Below the pieces are notes generated by a model. It searched no databases and was not told where the DNA came from. It saw only the letters and a program-made list of their open reading frames with translations. Both the position numbers and the translations under genes were made by a program. This document shows, piece by piece, positions 44,678 to 55,370 of a DNA stretch of 64,000 bases. The first letter of the stretch is position 1. The number at the start of each line of letters is the position of its first letter. The stretch comes from Chrysomallon squamiferum (taxonomy: Eukaryota > Mollusca > Gastropoda > Neomphalida > Peltospiridae): the NCBI GenBank assembly GCA_012295275.1, contig CM022675.1:14190463-14254462 (forward strand), in the 5' to 3' direction.

Positions 44678-44730
44678 TTAGCATATCTATATATAAGATA
44701 AACATCTAAATATCAAATATTTAAATTGTG
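43052..44730. other. Intergenic region upstream of SLC34A
   Basis: Presumed SLC34A promoter and 5' UTR in the first few hundred bases. DNA from 43080 to 43340 is less AT-rich with CpGs and repeated ATTGGTT/CCAATCA motifs (CCAAT boxes in either direction). Beyond this: (CATA)n at 43805-43830, a poly-T run at about 43904-43933, and (GT)n/(GA)n up to 44674. No gene seen. Confidence 0.45.
44595..44674. repeat. (GA)n microsatellite
   Basis: A perfect GA tract of 80 bp preceded by (GT)n from about 44572. It ends 56 bp before the tRNA gene. Confidence 0.97.
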
Positions 44731-44802
44731 GCGTCGGTGGTGTAACGGTTAGCATGGTTGCCTTCCAAGCAGTCGATCCGGGTTCGACTCCCGGCCGACG
44801 CA
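44731..44802 (+). tRNA. trnG-UCC: tRNA-Gly (anticodon UCC)
   Basis: A 72-nt cloverleaf. The acceptor stem GCGTCGG pairs perfectly with CCGACGC, and A is the discriminator base. The anticodon loop CTTCCAA holds TCC between the stem arms GTTGC and GCAGT. The T arm is CCGGGTTCGACTCCCGG, with the B-box GGTTCGACTCC at 44781-44791. An A-box-like TGGTGTAACGG lies at 44738-44748. The sequence is very close to animal tRNA-Gly-UCC genes. A TTTT terminator follows about 15 bp after the end. No intron. Sequence and folding are intact, so it is probably functional rather than a SINE head. Confidence 0.97.
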
Positions 44803-45009
44803 TGAATGAAGTGTTCTTTTGCTTTAGGAGGGGAAAAAAAAATATATTAACCAAATATTTATTATTATTATATTTATATATATAAATTTCAGTTCTGTCA
44901 TAACAGACTTCCCATTTATTTTAATTAAATAGTTATTAATACATTATTGAATTTTTTTTTTTATCATTTATGTGGAAAATATATGAAACTATTAAACAAA
45001 CAAACAAAC

Positions 45010-45067
<58 letters not shown>

Positions 45068-45134
45068 TACATTTATCTTTGAAATATAATAACAAATACT
45101 AGTATTAAAGTTTATGCTTCGTCTGCCAACTTAC

Positions 45135-45301
45135 GTGCATTGTATTCTTAGCTGTGTATTTTCGTTTCCACGCTACAGATGTTGGTAACAGACTCATCAA
45201 CACCAGAAAATGTGTGTCTGCTTCCCTTGAGGCGAAGTAAGTTGAGAGACTGGTACGTGACAAGATGATAGTCTGCTTCAAACATGGCAGATGTAACCGC
45301 C
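45135..45301 (-). other. Possible exon of an unrecognised or non-coding transcript
   Basis: On the minus strand a T-rich tract plus CAG (a good acceptor) precedes 45301, and GCAC|GTAAGT (a good donor) follows 45135. One frame is open through the 167 bp but looks like no known protein. Another frame gives about 50 residues and then a stop. Base composition is less AT-rich than the surroundings. No partner exon was found, so this is only a candidate. Confidence 0.25.
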
Positions 45302-46328
45302 CTGAAAAAAAGAGAGAAAAGAAAGCAGACGACATCGCCACCGTGAAAAAGTTCTTTTCATTTTGAAACAGTCTGTTCTTGGGTTCTTGGATTTTTCTCT
45401 TTAAACATTAATTCTCTTTTCTTTTCTTTTCTCATTTATTTTATTTGTGCATTTTTAATAGTAAATAAATAAAAAGTTAGACAGAAAATCAAACACATAA
45501 ATAAAATGTGAGGGAGTAAGCAAAATGGGTGAAAAGAAATGGACTGAGAAAAGCTAAATAGAGACAGATGTGGGAAGAAAGACACCATAAAGTAATTTAG
45601 CAACAAATCAGTTGTTTGCATTTTAGCTGGAAACATTAACAACAGCAATCGCAGTAGAATTAAAAACAGTAACAAAAATAATAATCTCATAATCATCTTC
45701 ATCATCATTTTATTTTCTTATGTATGTATTGTGCATTATTAGTAACGTCTAACGATTACATTTCTGGACTATTAACTAAAATTAATGACTATTACAAAAG
45801 GAGGAAAGTAATTGTGACGTGATTAGATCTGTCATGTAACTTTTACATACTACGTGAAGTAGTTGATGTCATTGCATAGTCAAGTTACTGCATGCCCATT
45901 TACTATTTTCTGGTCATGTTTCTTGGTATACCTAAATGCACTTTCGAAAATAATAACAAAAACCACTCCTAAGATAGCTCTTTTCAATTTTAATAGATTT
46001 TGTATTTCTCCTAATGCTATTACGAACGGGAAATTCCGCAAATAAAGTGGGAAGGTCTTTCTGTTACAATTGTTGTTTTTTTTTTGTTTTTTTTTTTGAT
46101 ATGCACTATTGCTAGTATCAAGTGAAATTATTTTAGAAAATTAAAATATGTTTTTAATGCTTATGTGCATGCGTAAACTACGCAGATAAAATTTAATTTT
46201 AGTTTAACATTGTATTGGTGCGTTCTAGAAAAGTGAATACTAACGTATCAGTACGTATATGTTTGCATGTGTAAGTATATCAACATTTATTATATTTTAT
46301 GTTATAAGTTAAGTATACAAAACAATTT

Positions 46329-46329
<1 letters not shown>

Positions 46330-46392
<63 letters not shown>
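46330..46392. repeat. (GA)n microsatellite
   Basis: A perfect GA tract of about 62 bp, with a short second run (GAGAGAGAGA) 18 bp further on. Confidence 0.96.
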
Positions 46393-46394
<2 letters not shown>

Positions 46395-46810
46395 AATCAA
46401 ATGTGTGTGAGAGAGAGAACTTTTGTCATTAACAGGGATCCCATTTCGCTGTCATTCAAAAAATTTTGTTTAGACAATGTGAGTGACAGAAGACACAGTT
46501 TGGTTATGTCGTCTGCATGGGACAACTACGAAAGCGGGTGTATTCTGACGTCTGCTGTAGACGCGTTATTGTCTGCGTGTCTCCTGACCTTGAATTAACT
46601 CTTCCCGCCTGAAAGAGTGCACTTCCACGTTGTAACGAGATCGAATCCTGATACAAAGACGAAACAAGAAGTTTTGTTATTGTTTAACCAAGAAAGATGA
46701 CATATTGATGTTAAAAAAAATTAAGATAGTTTCACTTCCCTTTTTTTTTTTTTTTAACTTGAAGAAAAGGGAAGTATTCATAAGTTTCTTCTTAATATTT
46801 TACACTATTC

Positions 46811-46846
<36 letters not shown>

Positions 46847-47774
46847 AATATCATTCCTGATATTCTTAGTGTTCTTACAATAATATTAAATTTGATTAAT
46901 GTTTTGTTTTGTTAGTAATGATGCACTGAAACAAATGTAATCAAATACTACGCAAATGTGAAAACACACTGCTACTATACAACGGATATTTCGTTTAGCA
47001 TTGACATATTTAGTAATCCACCTTAGAAGGGTAACACAAATTTATCATGAGACTAATCATGTCTCTTACCTACACTTGAAATGTTAATGAGTCTGCTTTT
47101 TAGTGCGTCTTGGAATATTATAAGTATTAATTTGAGCACATTTAATAATACTATCTTACAAACCGAAAAACCAAGTCTTGTAATAAATATGACAGATTCT
47201 GTACTATTTGTGTGTTTACAAGTAAAAAAAAAAATGTTAACTTTAAAATATGTAAAAACAGGCTGTGTGATGTTTTGTTTTGTAGATATGTATTGTGTTT
47301 TACACAACAAATAGAAAACCAAAACTTAATTTATAAGCAGTATAATGTTAAAATGAGTTTGGTGACATTTGTGATCACAGTAACTTGAAGGGAGTGGAGA
47401 TTCCTTTAAATAGTGGTAGATCAGACTTTCCTGTTTTGTAACAATTTTATTTTCTATTTATGTACATAATACTAATAATAATAATAAAAAATAATTTTGT
47501 TTTTTAATATTTTAGTTAACAACATTAACAACACCCCCACAAAAAAACCCCAAAACCCCACAGAAACAAACAAATTGACTATTAGAACAATTTCACATTC
47601 TCACAACACTGGTTATTATTTTCGTGGAGATATTTTATTCACATATATTGTCTTTATTAATGTCACATCAGTGCAAACCAATTTTGCTAATATTAACTAC
47701 ACTAAGATATATTTAACTTAAAGTTTGTTAACATCACATGTTTCTATAATTACTATCTGTTTTTATTAACATTT

Positions 47775-49443
47775 TTATTTGCTGGCATCTGGTAGCTTTG
47801 GTAGTTTCAGACCAACCAGATTAGCACTGGTTTCCAAATCCCGTTCTCCTCTCCCTTTGTATAAATCATTTACTTCCTGTAATCAAACATAAAATTAAAC
47901 ATCAATATTGAATGAAACCTTAGGAATTTTAATTAACAGAAGTCATTCTGACATTAAGCATACAAATTTGTAAAAAAATATATAAAATTGGTTAAGTAAT
48001 ATTTTTTCATATGTGTAATATAATTATAATACTTTTCTGAGCATACTGGATGATGCCAATCCATAATTCTAAGATTAATCTTATTACTAAAATTAACAAT
48101 CAAAATGAAATATTATAAAAATATAAATGGTAAAAAAAATATCTTTGAACTATTATTAATTTTAGATGTCACTGAAACAGAGCATTTGAATTTTATGTAA
48201 ACATAGTCATTGATTCAGATTATCCTCACAGATCTCCACTCACTTGTATTTAAGGGTTGAGATATATCTGTTTTGTCAGTGAAATATTTCTGCCTTCATC
48301 ATTTCATGTAATATGTGTAAAAGCAATACTACAACCATTGAAATATCATAGACAGAAAAATATAATTCACATAGACTATTTTTGTCAGATATCCTGCAAT
48401 CTTTCACATACATGTTGGAGTACTGACTGGAACAGGAAATAGTTTTATAAGCCTAGTGAAACTAATTAACCTTTAGGTCACATTATATACTAGTGAATTA
48501 AAGGATCTGCACTTTCATTATTAAAACAGTATTTGTTATTTTATTCTCAGTTGCATAATGGTACTGACAGAGGAAATGCAAGGTCATTATGCTTTCTCTG
48601 CTCTAATTTACACACTAATGTACTAACATTGTCTTAATTTTAGCCTCACTATACCACTGAATGACTGTTCTCCAATGTGCTCTTATTAAACAGTATGCTG
48701 TTAATTTATATTCAAGTGAATAATGATACCAAGTTAGGAGATGTAAGAAAACGTTCTCTTCTATTAATACTCTAATGTTCTAACATTGTCTTAGGTAAAC
48801 ATGATTAAACCTTTGACTGCATTATATCACTAAATTACAGCTCTCTGATCTATCATTATTAAAATAATATTTGTTAATTTACTCTCTATGGTACTAGCAA
48901 GAGAGACACAAGGCCAGTATACTTTCTGTTCCAAATAACACTCTAATAAACTAAAACTGTCTTGGACTGATAATTAAGGCTTCAGCCTTTTATTTCCAAG
49001 ATAGATATGCTTGAATTTTCAAATGATAAACTTACATCAAACTTTCTCTGACTCTGTAAAAGTGTCAGGTATGTTTCTCCCATGTGATGCATCTCCTTCT
49101 TGCCACGACATAGTTTCTCACTTGTTACTTTATAATTTCTGAACTGATCCTTGATGTATTGATAGGATGGGGCATCCTGAAACATAGTAACAACAGTGAA
49201 TAGTGATAAAGATGCTGAACGTAAATACATGAGCGTATCCAAATGATAATTGGAGTGAAAAAATTTACTGTCACTATTCTATGGTTCACATTTATCAGTC
49301 AAGTGATCTTTTAATTTGTTTATATAAACTCTTAATATCTGAAGTACATAGACATACCAGTTTTTGATACATCAGTCAATGAATATATGAAAATATAATT
49401 AACTATATATTACGCAAAAGTTTCTTTTGAAATTTGGAAACTT

Positions 49444-49494
<51 letters not shown>

Positions 49495-49811
49495 TTAAAA
49501 TGCTTATCGTTATACCGAATGCTATAGCTACAGACACACGCAAATCAAAAGACATAAATTTTTCGGCATTATTTATCACACAATTAGCAACAACAGTAAA
49601 AAAAAAAAAAAAAAAAAATAATAATAATAATAAATAAAAAAAAATAAAATAAAATAAAATAAAATAAAATAAAATAAAATAAAATAATAATAATATAATA
49701 ATAACACCCAGATACTTTAGATGAACAAAAAACAAAATGATTGTAAATTACTTTTGTATAAATGAAACGCAATTCTTTAAGCAATCGTCTGTACAAACTT
49801 GCATTTGACAT
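47775..49811 (-). CDS. FMC1: FMC1-like mitochondrial ATP synthase assembly factor
   Basis: FMC1 is a small LYR-type mitochondrial protein needed for F1 (complex V) assembly; human FMC1 is 113 aa. Three exons (minus): 49811-49752, 49176-49036 and 47876-47775, giving 100 aa with all introns in phase 0. N-terminal ASLYRRLLKELRFIY matches the LYR-like start of the family. YQYIKDQFRNYKVTSEKLCR matches the human block RYLVKAFRAHRVTSEKLCR, and LETSANLVGLKLP matches its C-terminal signature VEESAGLVGLKLP. The gene is too short and split to stand out as an open frame. It shares a 315-bp spacer with IGBP1, head to head. Intron 2 carries a three-unit tandem repeat. Confidence 0.93.
48505..48965. repeat. 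Diverged tandem repeat, three units of about 160 bp, in FMC1 intron 2
   Basis: Each unit contains an ATTATTAAAA(C/T)A-like core, a GTTA(A/T)TTTA run and a GGTACT/GATACC segment, then CTCTAAT...CTAACATTGTCTTA. The ACATTGTCTTA ends fall at 48636 and 48793, and a weaker match (AAACTGTCTT) ends near 48963, so the periods are 157 and about 170. Similarity between units is moderate, implying an old array. Confidence 0.75.
49448..49494. repeat. (GA)n microsatellite in FMC1 intron 1
   Basis: A GA tract of 47 bp with one AA interruption. It is followed at 49598-49686 by poly-A, (AAT)n and (AAAAT)n, about 65 bp from the exon 1 donor. Confidence 0.95.
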
Positions 49812-50126
49812 TACGACTGCATTAAGCCCTTGGTAAATTTTAAATATTCTTCTTCCTGTTCATGCCGGAAAATCACACACATAATTAATTACTACACTAA
49901 AAAACATTAAATAGAAGCAACATTTTCTCTTTTTCTTTTTTCAAACAAACATGATTTTATTCTAAATTATAATTATCAGAAACTATTTGTAGCTAATACA
50001 TTTTAAAAATGATTCGTTTCCATTTTCAATTTAAAAATACTCATTTTATATTAACCGTATAAACAAAATGTCAGCCTCCAATGACAGGTGCCCATTAGAT
50101 ATTTAACCCAAGGCAGTTGGCATATA
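49812..50126. promoter_or_regulatory. FMC1/IGBP1 bidirectional promoter
   Basis: The 315 bp between two divergent start codons must contain both promoters and 5' UTRs. It is AT-rich and has no CpG cluster. I see no clear TATA or initiator. The assignment follows from gene orientation. Confidence 0.7.
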
Positions 50127-50585
50127 ATGGCAGAATACAGTGGGGACGGGCTCAGGTTGGGCGAACTTTTTAATAATATTTGGGATCTTTATCAGTTTAT
50201 AGAAAACTGCGAGGTACCGTTAGCTTCAGATCAAGTGCAGGTAAGGTTTCCTCTTGAAATTGCTACTGTAAAACCAAAACTGAGTAAAACTAAAAGTGTA
50301 ATGTTAAAAATATTCTTAATAATTAATTACTAAATTAGTTAGTAAGAAAGATTCTGATGAAATATATTAATTGATACTGGTTATCATCATAACTGTAATC
50401 ATCATCATTCTCCACTGACACTAATGCTAGTAATAAGGGTAATATTTTTATATATAAATTTTCATTATACAGTTTATTTTTTAAAATATTTGACATAAAT
50501 AACAAACATTGTATTAATAGTAATTTAGTAGTAACAGAATGTATTATTAGTACAAAAATGTTGAAGAAGTAATCCTTAAAATAAC

Positions 50586-50628
<43 letters not shown>

Positions 50629-53600
50629 TTCAAGTTTGCTTCAACTACCATTAACACTATTACTACTACTGCTGCTATTATTTATTTATTTATTTCTGTT
50701 TTGTGAATATCATATTTACAATCATTTCAGAGCAATACATTTACTTTTGTTTGAATTATTAATTTACATATATCTATTTTTATTTTTTTTATTATTACAA
50801 AAGGATAAAATCAGAGATGCAATTCAGAAGGTGGAAAGAGCCATTAAGATGGTGAATGACCTTGAACTATTCAGTCGCAATGAAGATTTTGAAGAAGTAT
50901 CCTCTAATGAGATAAAGTAACTGCATAATTACATTTTAATTACATAAATATAAATTGTTTTTTATGCTTATGTATTTAATTTTATTATATTTTCTGCAAT
51001 CTGTAAGTTAAATCTGATCTGAAAAACACCACAGTTTAATAGCACATATTCTGAGATGTATAATGATACCAAACTTCTAACCTCTTTGCTGTTGTTTCAT
51101 TTATTAGAAGTAGATTCATTACAAAGACTTCAGAGGTGATTTTATGGTATTATTTTGATTTTGATTTTGTTTCTTTTAAGCAATCATTTTGTAAGCACCA
51201 CAACTAAAAATGTAAAACTTTGTTAGCATTAAATAGTTTTAGAATACATATAATTCATAAAATCTGTTTCAGGTATATGCTTTTATCAGCTCTTCTTGGT
51301 TATTTTACGAACCAAAACACAAAAGCTGAACGAGTAAATATAGTCAGCAAAGTTAAGGTTTGTATTTTTTATTATTTATTTTAATTTTTTTAATTTTACA
51401 TTAGACACAAACAAACAGATATATGCATACACAAATAAACTCACAAATACAAACACAAATAAACATTATTTTGTATATGCTTACAATTTTCTTCATAATA
51501 TAGTAATTAAAATAATAAATATCCTGTCTTAAATTAATTGGGTTAGCTGTATCTTTAGTTGATTGTTTAAATTTATTTTTGTAAGGATCTTTTTTTTTTC
51601 TTTTTTCTTTTTTAGCAATTTTATCTTGATTACTTGAACCTGATAAAAGATTACAAGGTAGTTGAGGTAAATATTCCAGAATCCAGTGAAAGTAATGGAG
51701 AAGTTGTTTCATCAGGTCCACCATCAGGGTAAGTCGTGAAATTACAGTTTTAAAAATATTTTGTTTTGTTTTGTGATAATTCTGTAACTACTGTGTCATC
51801 AATTTATGCCTAGCAGCATAAAATAAATGACTTTTAATCTGTTAGGTGAAATTATTAACTGAAAATGTGAGTAAACCTGTTGTAATTTTACAACAGTTAA
51901 TAAGACTAATCAATTAATAAGAAATTGGAATGTCAATCATTATCTCTTGGCAGGCATAATAAAGATTGGGTATTAGAGAAGTTAGATATGGAAATCAGAA
52001 GGTATTTAATATTCATTTATCAATATAAATGAATTTGTGCATTAAATATTTTTAGATGAATTTTAAACTAAATTCTCACCAATATTTTTTCAGTGAAAAT
52101 ATAAATTTTATGAAATTTTGTTTTTTTCCTTGTATTTCAGAGCAATGAATTTGTTCAAAATGGCTGGAGACAGGCAAGCTAAGATAGAACAGTACAAACG
52201 AAAGAAAGAATTAGAGAAAAGAATGAATGAACTGCGAGAGCAAGTTGAGAAAGAACAGGTGGATGAAGATGTCAAGGTAAAACAGTAGGTCAAATAAAAT
52301 GTTAAAAATAGATTAAATTGTTAAAAATGGAATAAATAAAATGTTAAAAATGGATTAAATAAATTGTTAAAAAAAGAGTAAATAAAATGTCAAAAATAGA
52401 TTCCCTTCTTATCTGTAGATTAGTTAATCTGAAATGGTGATTAAAACACGTCATTAACATTGTTAACAATTAATGGGCTTTTTTGATAATACAAGAATGT
52501 TTAACAAAAATTATATTATGTGTCCATTATGATGTATAAATACATAGCAAAATACTGCCTTACTTTAAAATCATAAAATATATTGTACAAAATATATTTA
52601 TATGTATCTTTTAAAAATGTGTATTATTTCGTGTATAGATATTATTCATTGAATCATATTCTTAAATCACATATTTATTCATTGAAATTAACATTATAGA
52701 TATATTGCAATTAATTGTTAAAATATCAATATTTTATTTATCCATACACATATAAAGTTTAATAGTTAGTATTCTTTTTTTCAACAGAGAGAATACTATA
52801 CACTGTTGCTGAAGAAATGGGTTGATATTGCCTTAGAAGAAATAGACGCAGTCAACTGTAAGTAAATTTCAAATTAAAATTATTTCATGCTTCTTGCTAT
52901 TTATACATTTATTCAAATATACTGATGCAACCAGGTATTTGTCAATGCCAGTATCACTTCTGTCTGTTGTATTTATTTAGTTGACACTCATAGATTTTTA
53001 ATTTAATTGTTATTTAATTACAAGTTGATAATTGCAAAATTCCTTATGATAGCCTGCATCTACCCTGTACAGATTATTGTAATAATAGTACGTGCTTTAT
53101 ATTTCTTTCTAAGACAATAATTTTAATAGTTTAATATTAAAATTAAAAAACCTAAAATTTGTCATTATCAGCATGAAATTTTTAAACAAGATACCAATCA
53201 TAAATTAAAAAATAATGGGTTTTTTTTGTTGTTTTTTGTTATTGTTTGCATATGGTATTTAGTTGTTTTTTGTTATTGTTTGCATATGGTATTTAGTTCT
53301 CATTCTCGTGTATTTTCTTTATTATTATTCTTTTTTTTTTTTTTTTTAATAAAAGAAAGAAGGTTAATTGTTCTTTATTTTTCAGATGAAATTCCAATTT
53401 TGGAACACAGAAAAAAACTGAAGCAAGAAAGCAAAGACAAATCAACAGAAAACAAACCTGAGCAAGCATATACTAAAAAACAGGTTTGAACTGTAAAAAA
53501 CTTCATTTATGAAGAACACTAGTAATAATTTTGGTGAATCCATTATTTAACTTTCAATTTGCTTTTTTTTCTCATCCATACAGACCTTCCGTCCCTTCAT

Positions 53601-55370
53601 CTTGACAAAGAACATGTTGCAGAAGGAAGTGTTTGGATTGGGATATCCAAGTCTTCCAACTTACACACTGGATGAATTTTATGAACAGAAAGTTAAAGAT
53701 GGAACATTCCAAATCTCAAACTCAAATCAAGGGCCGTAAGTCTTGTTTTTTTTTTTTTTTTAAATAAATATATCTATGATATTCAAAGAAATAGTCAAAA
53801 TGTTTCTTATGTTCACACAATTAATGATTTATTATTTTAATTTTGTTTTTGTTTGTTGTTTTTTTGTTAAAAGTACTGCTTGTGATATGAATGTACAGTC
53901 AAAATGTTTAGTATCAACCATAATGTTCATAAATCTAAATGTACCCTACCGCATTTTTTTTAACAAGCAGCTAAATGCATTTATATAATTCCATGTTATT
54001 GTTTCTCAGTGCCAATCTTTTCTAATAATAAAATATGGCAGGAAACTAACAAATACAAGAATGCAAATAGGTTTACGTTTTTCATCGTTTTTCAGATATA
54101 AAATGTTAAAACACATATTATGACAGACTGAGTAAATCATTGCCAAAATTGTCAGAATGTGTGAATAGACAATTGAGAATAAATGTTTTTGCAGTATTTA
54201 AAAACTGTTAATTGTCTTCTGTATCAATTCAGAATGAGTCTACAAGATCGAAGCAATAATCCAGAACTGGCAGCTGAAGAAGATGAAAAAACAAAAGCTG
54301 AAAAAGAGAAAAAGGCTGAAGAAGATGAGGAAGAAGAAATAAATAAAGCAAGAGAAATGGATGAATATAAAGACTGTAAGGAAAAAGAAAGTGTAATTTA
54401 TTAATGATGATAAAGGTGTCCTGTCTAAAAGGTTTTAGTAATTGTATTAACAAGGCTGGAAAAGGGTAACAGTCAGGCAGGTTCTTATTGGGGAACTGAT
54501 CCATTGATCTGTCAGATCTGATATTTCAGTGAATCTTGATTGATCTTCTGACAGTATTAGGTTGTTAGATGATTAGTTAGAGGAAAGACTGTAGTGATAT
54601 GAATTTCTGATTTAACACTGGACAAGATGTCTACCCAGTATCTGCCAGTCTAAAGGATACAGATTAACTATTGCTGATTTCACACTAGTATGTTTGTCTC
54701 TGTAAATATACTCTATAAACATAAATATATAAATATTTGTAAGAATGAAATAATTTTAATTGGAAATTTACTTACAGCTAGCTGCGTCTATTTCTTCTAA
54801 GGCAATATCAACCAACTTTTGTTATTATGTTGAGATGTAATAATATCTTAATATCATCACTATTGATCACCTGTTTACGAACTTGAGATACAATCTGAGA
54901 AAATTTGACATTTCAGTTTTAATACGTCTTTTAAAAGAGATAGTTAAAAATACTTCTGATACTGTAATTTAATTTTTATGTCTTTTTAAAAATTAAATAA
55001 GTATATAAACATATTTTAATTTGTAAAATTGTAAAATTGCACAATCAGATACATAAAAAAAGAAAAATATTTTTATTAGCAGTATTTTTTGGTTTTGTTT
55101 TGTTTTGTTAATTTTCTTTCTTGCCTTTAATATTAAACTTACCTTTGATTTTTAACTAAACTTTTATATTGCATTTTTCTTAAATATAACTTACAGTTTA
55201 TTTTAGTACTCTTTTTTTTATTCTAAGGTATATGTATTTGTGTGTGTGTGTGGACATTGTTATTTTTTTTTTTTTATGATTTTCATATGTTAACATTTTT
55301 TTTATTATATATACATTTTTGCATTTCAGATCATCGTCAGGGATGGGGCAATAGATACAACAGATTGTGA
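50127..55370 (+). CDS. IGBP1: Immunoglobulin-binding protein 1 (alpha4/TAP42), PP2A regulatory protein
   Basis: Alpha4/Tap42 binds and stabilises the catalytic subunits of PP2A, PP4 and PP6 and acts in TOR signalling. Eleven exons: 50127-50240, 50804-50916, 51273-51357, 51616-51728, 51954-52001, 52141-52276, 52788-52857, 53386-53483, 53584-53735, 54233-54375 and 55330-55370, giving 370 aa. Diagnostic blocks: ELFNNIWDLYQ, LELFSRNEDFEEV, KYMLLSALLGYFT, DRQAKIEQYKRKKELEKR, REYYTLLLKKWVDIALEEI, TFRPFILTKNMLQKEVFGLGYPSLPT, an acidic Lys/Glu segment, then REMDEYKDYHRQGWGNRYN. Exon 5 (16 codons, phase 2 at both ends) can be skipped in frame. Part of exon 7 is copied inverted in intron 10. Some residues in the acidic tail are low complexity. 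Confidence 0.96.
52292..52401 (+). repeat. AT-rich minisatellite in IGBP1 intron 6
   Basis: About five degenerate copies of a 22-28 bp unit resembling AATAAAATGTTAAAAATGGA. It begins just after the exon 6 donor. Confidence 0.85.
52820..52892 (+). repeat. Inverted repeat arm 1: end of IGBP1 exon 7, donor and intron start
   Basis: Covers the last 38 nt of exon 7, its donor (T|GTAAGT) and 35 nt of intron 7. It is matched in reverse complement, with no gaps and five mismatches, by 54741-54813 in intron 10. Arms are 73 nt and 93% identical; the distance between them is 1848 nt. Confidence 0.93.
53229..53296. repeat. 34-bp perfect tandem duplication in IGBP1 intron 7
   Basis: The unit from 53229 to 53262 (contains TTGTTTGCATATGGTATTTAG) is repeated exactly at 53263-53296. 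Confidence 0.95.
54741..54813 (-). repeat. Inverted repeat arm 2: antisense copy of IGBP1 exon 7 end
   Basis: Lies in intron 10. Read on the minus strand it gives the exon 7 codons for VDIALEEIDA, followed by a GTAAGT donor and the start of intron 7. Three clustered mismatches lie just before the donor and two in the intron part. It is a dead partial copy in itself, since it lacks the exon's 5' half and acceptor. Confidence 0.93.

Larger units (their letters stand above)
44803..47774. other. Intergenic region, tRNA-Gly to FMC1
   Basis: No convincing gene. Contents: (AAT)n at 45011-45066, a possible spliced antisense exon at 45135-45301, (GA)n at 46330-46392, a CpG-richer patch at 46430-46680 and (TTA)n near 46816-46844. 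The FMC1 3' UTR covers the last bases. Confidence 0.45.

Noticed and set aside
44731-44802. tRNA-Gly as the head of a tRNA-derived SINE
   Set aside because: The cloverleaf is perfect, a Pol III terminator follows closely, and there is no poly-A or SINE body.
46430-46680. CpG-containing patch with a 65-codon frame
   Set aside because: No neighbouring exon or splice site fits and the translation is unfamiliar. May be a regulatory patch, but nothing supports that directly.
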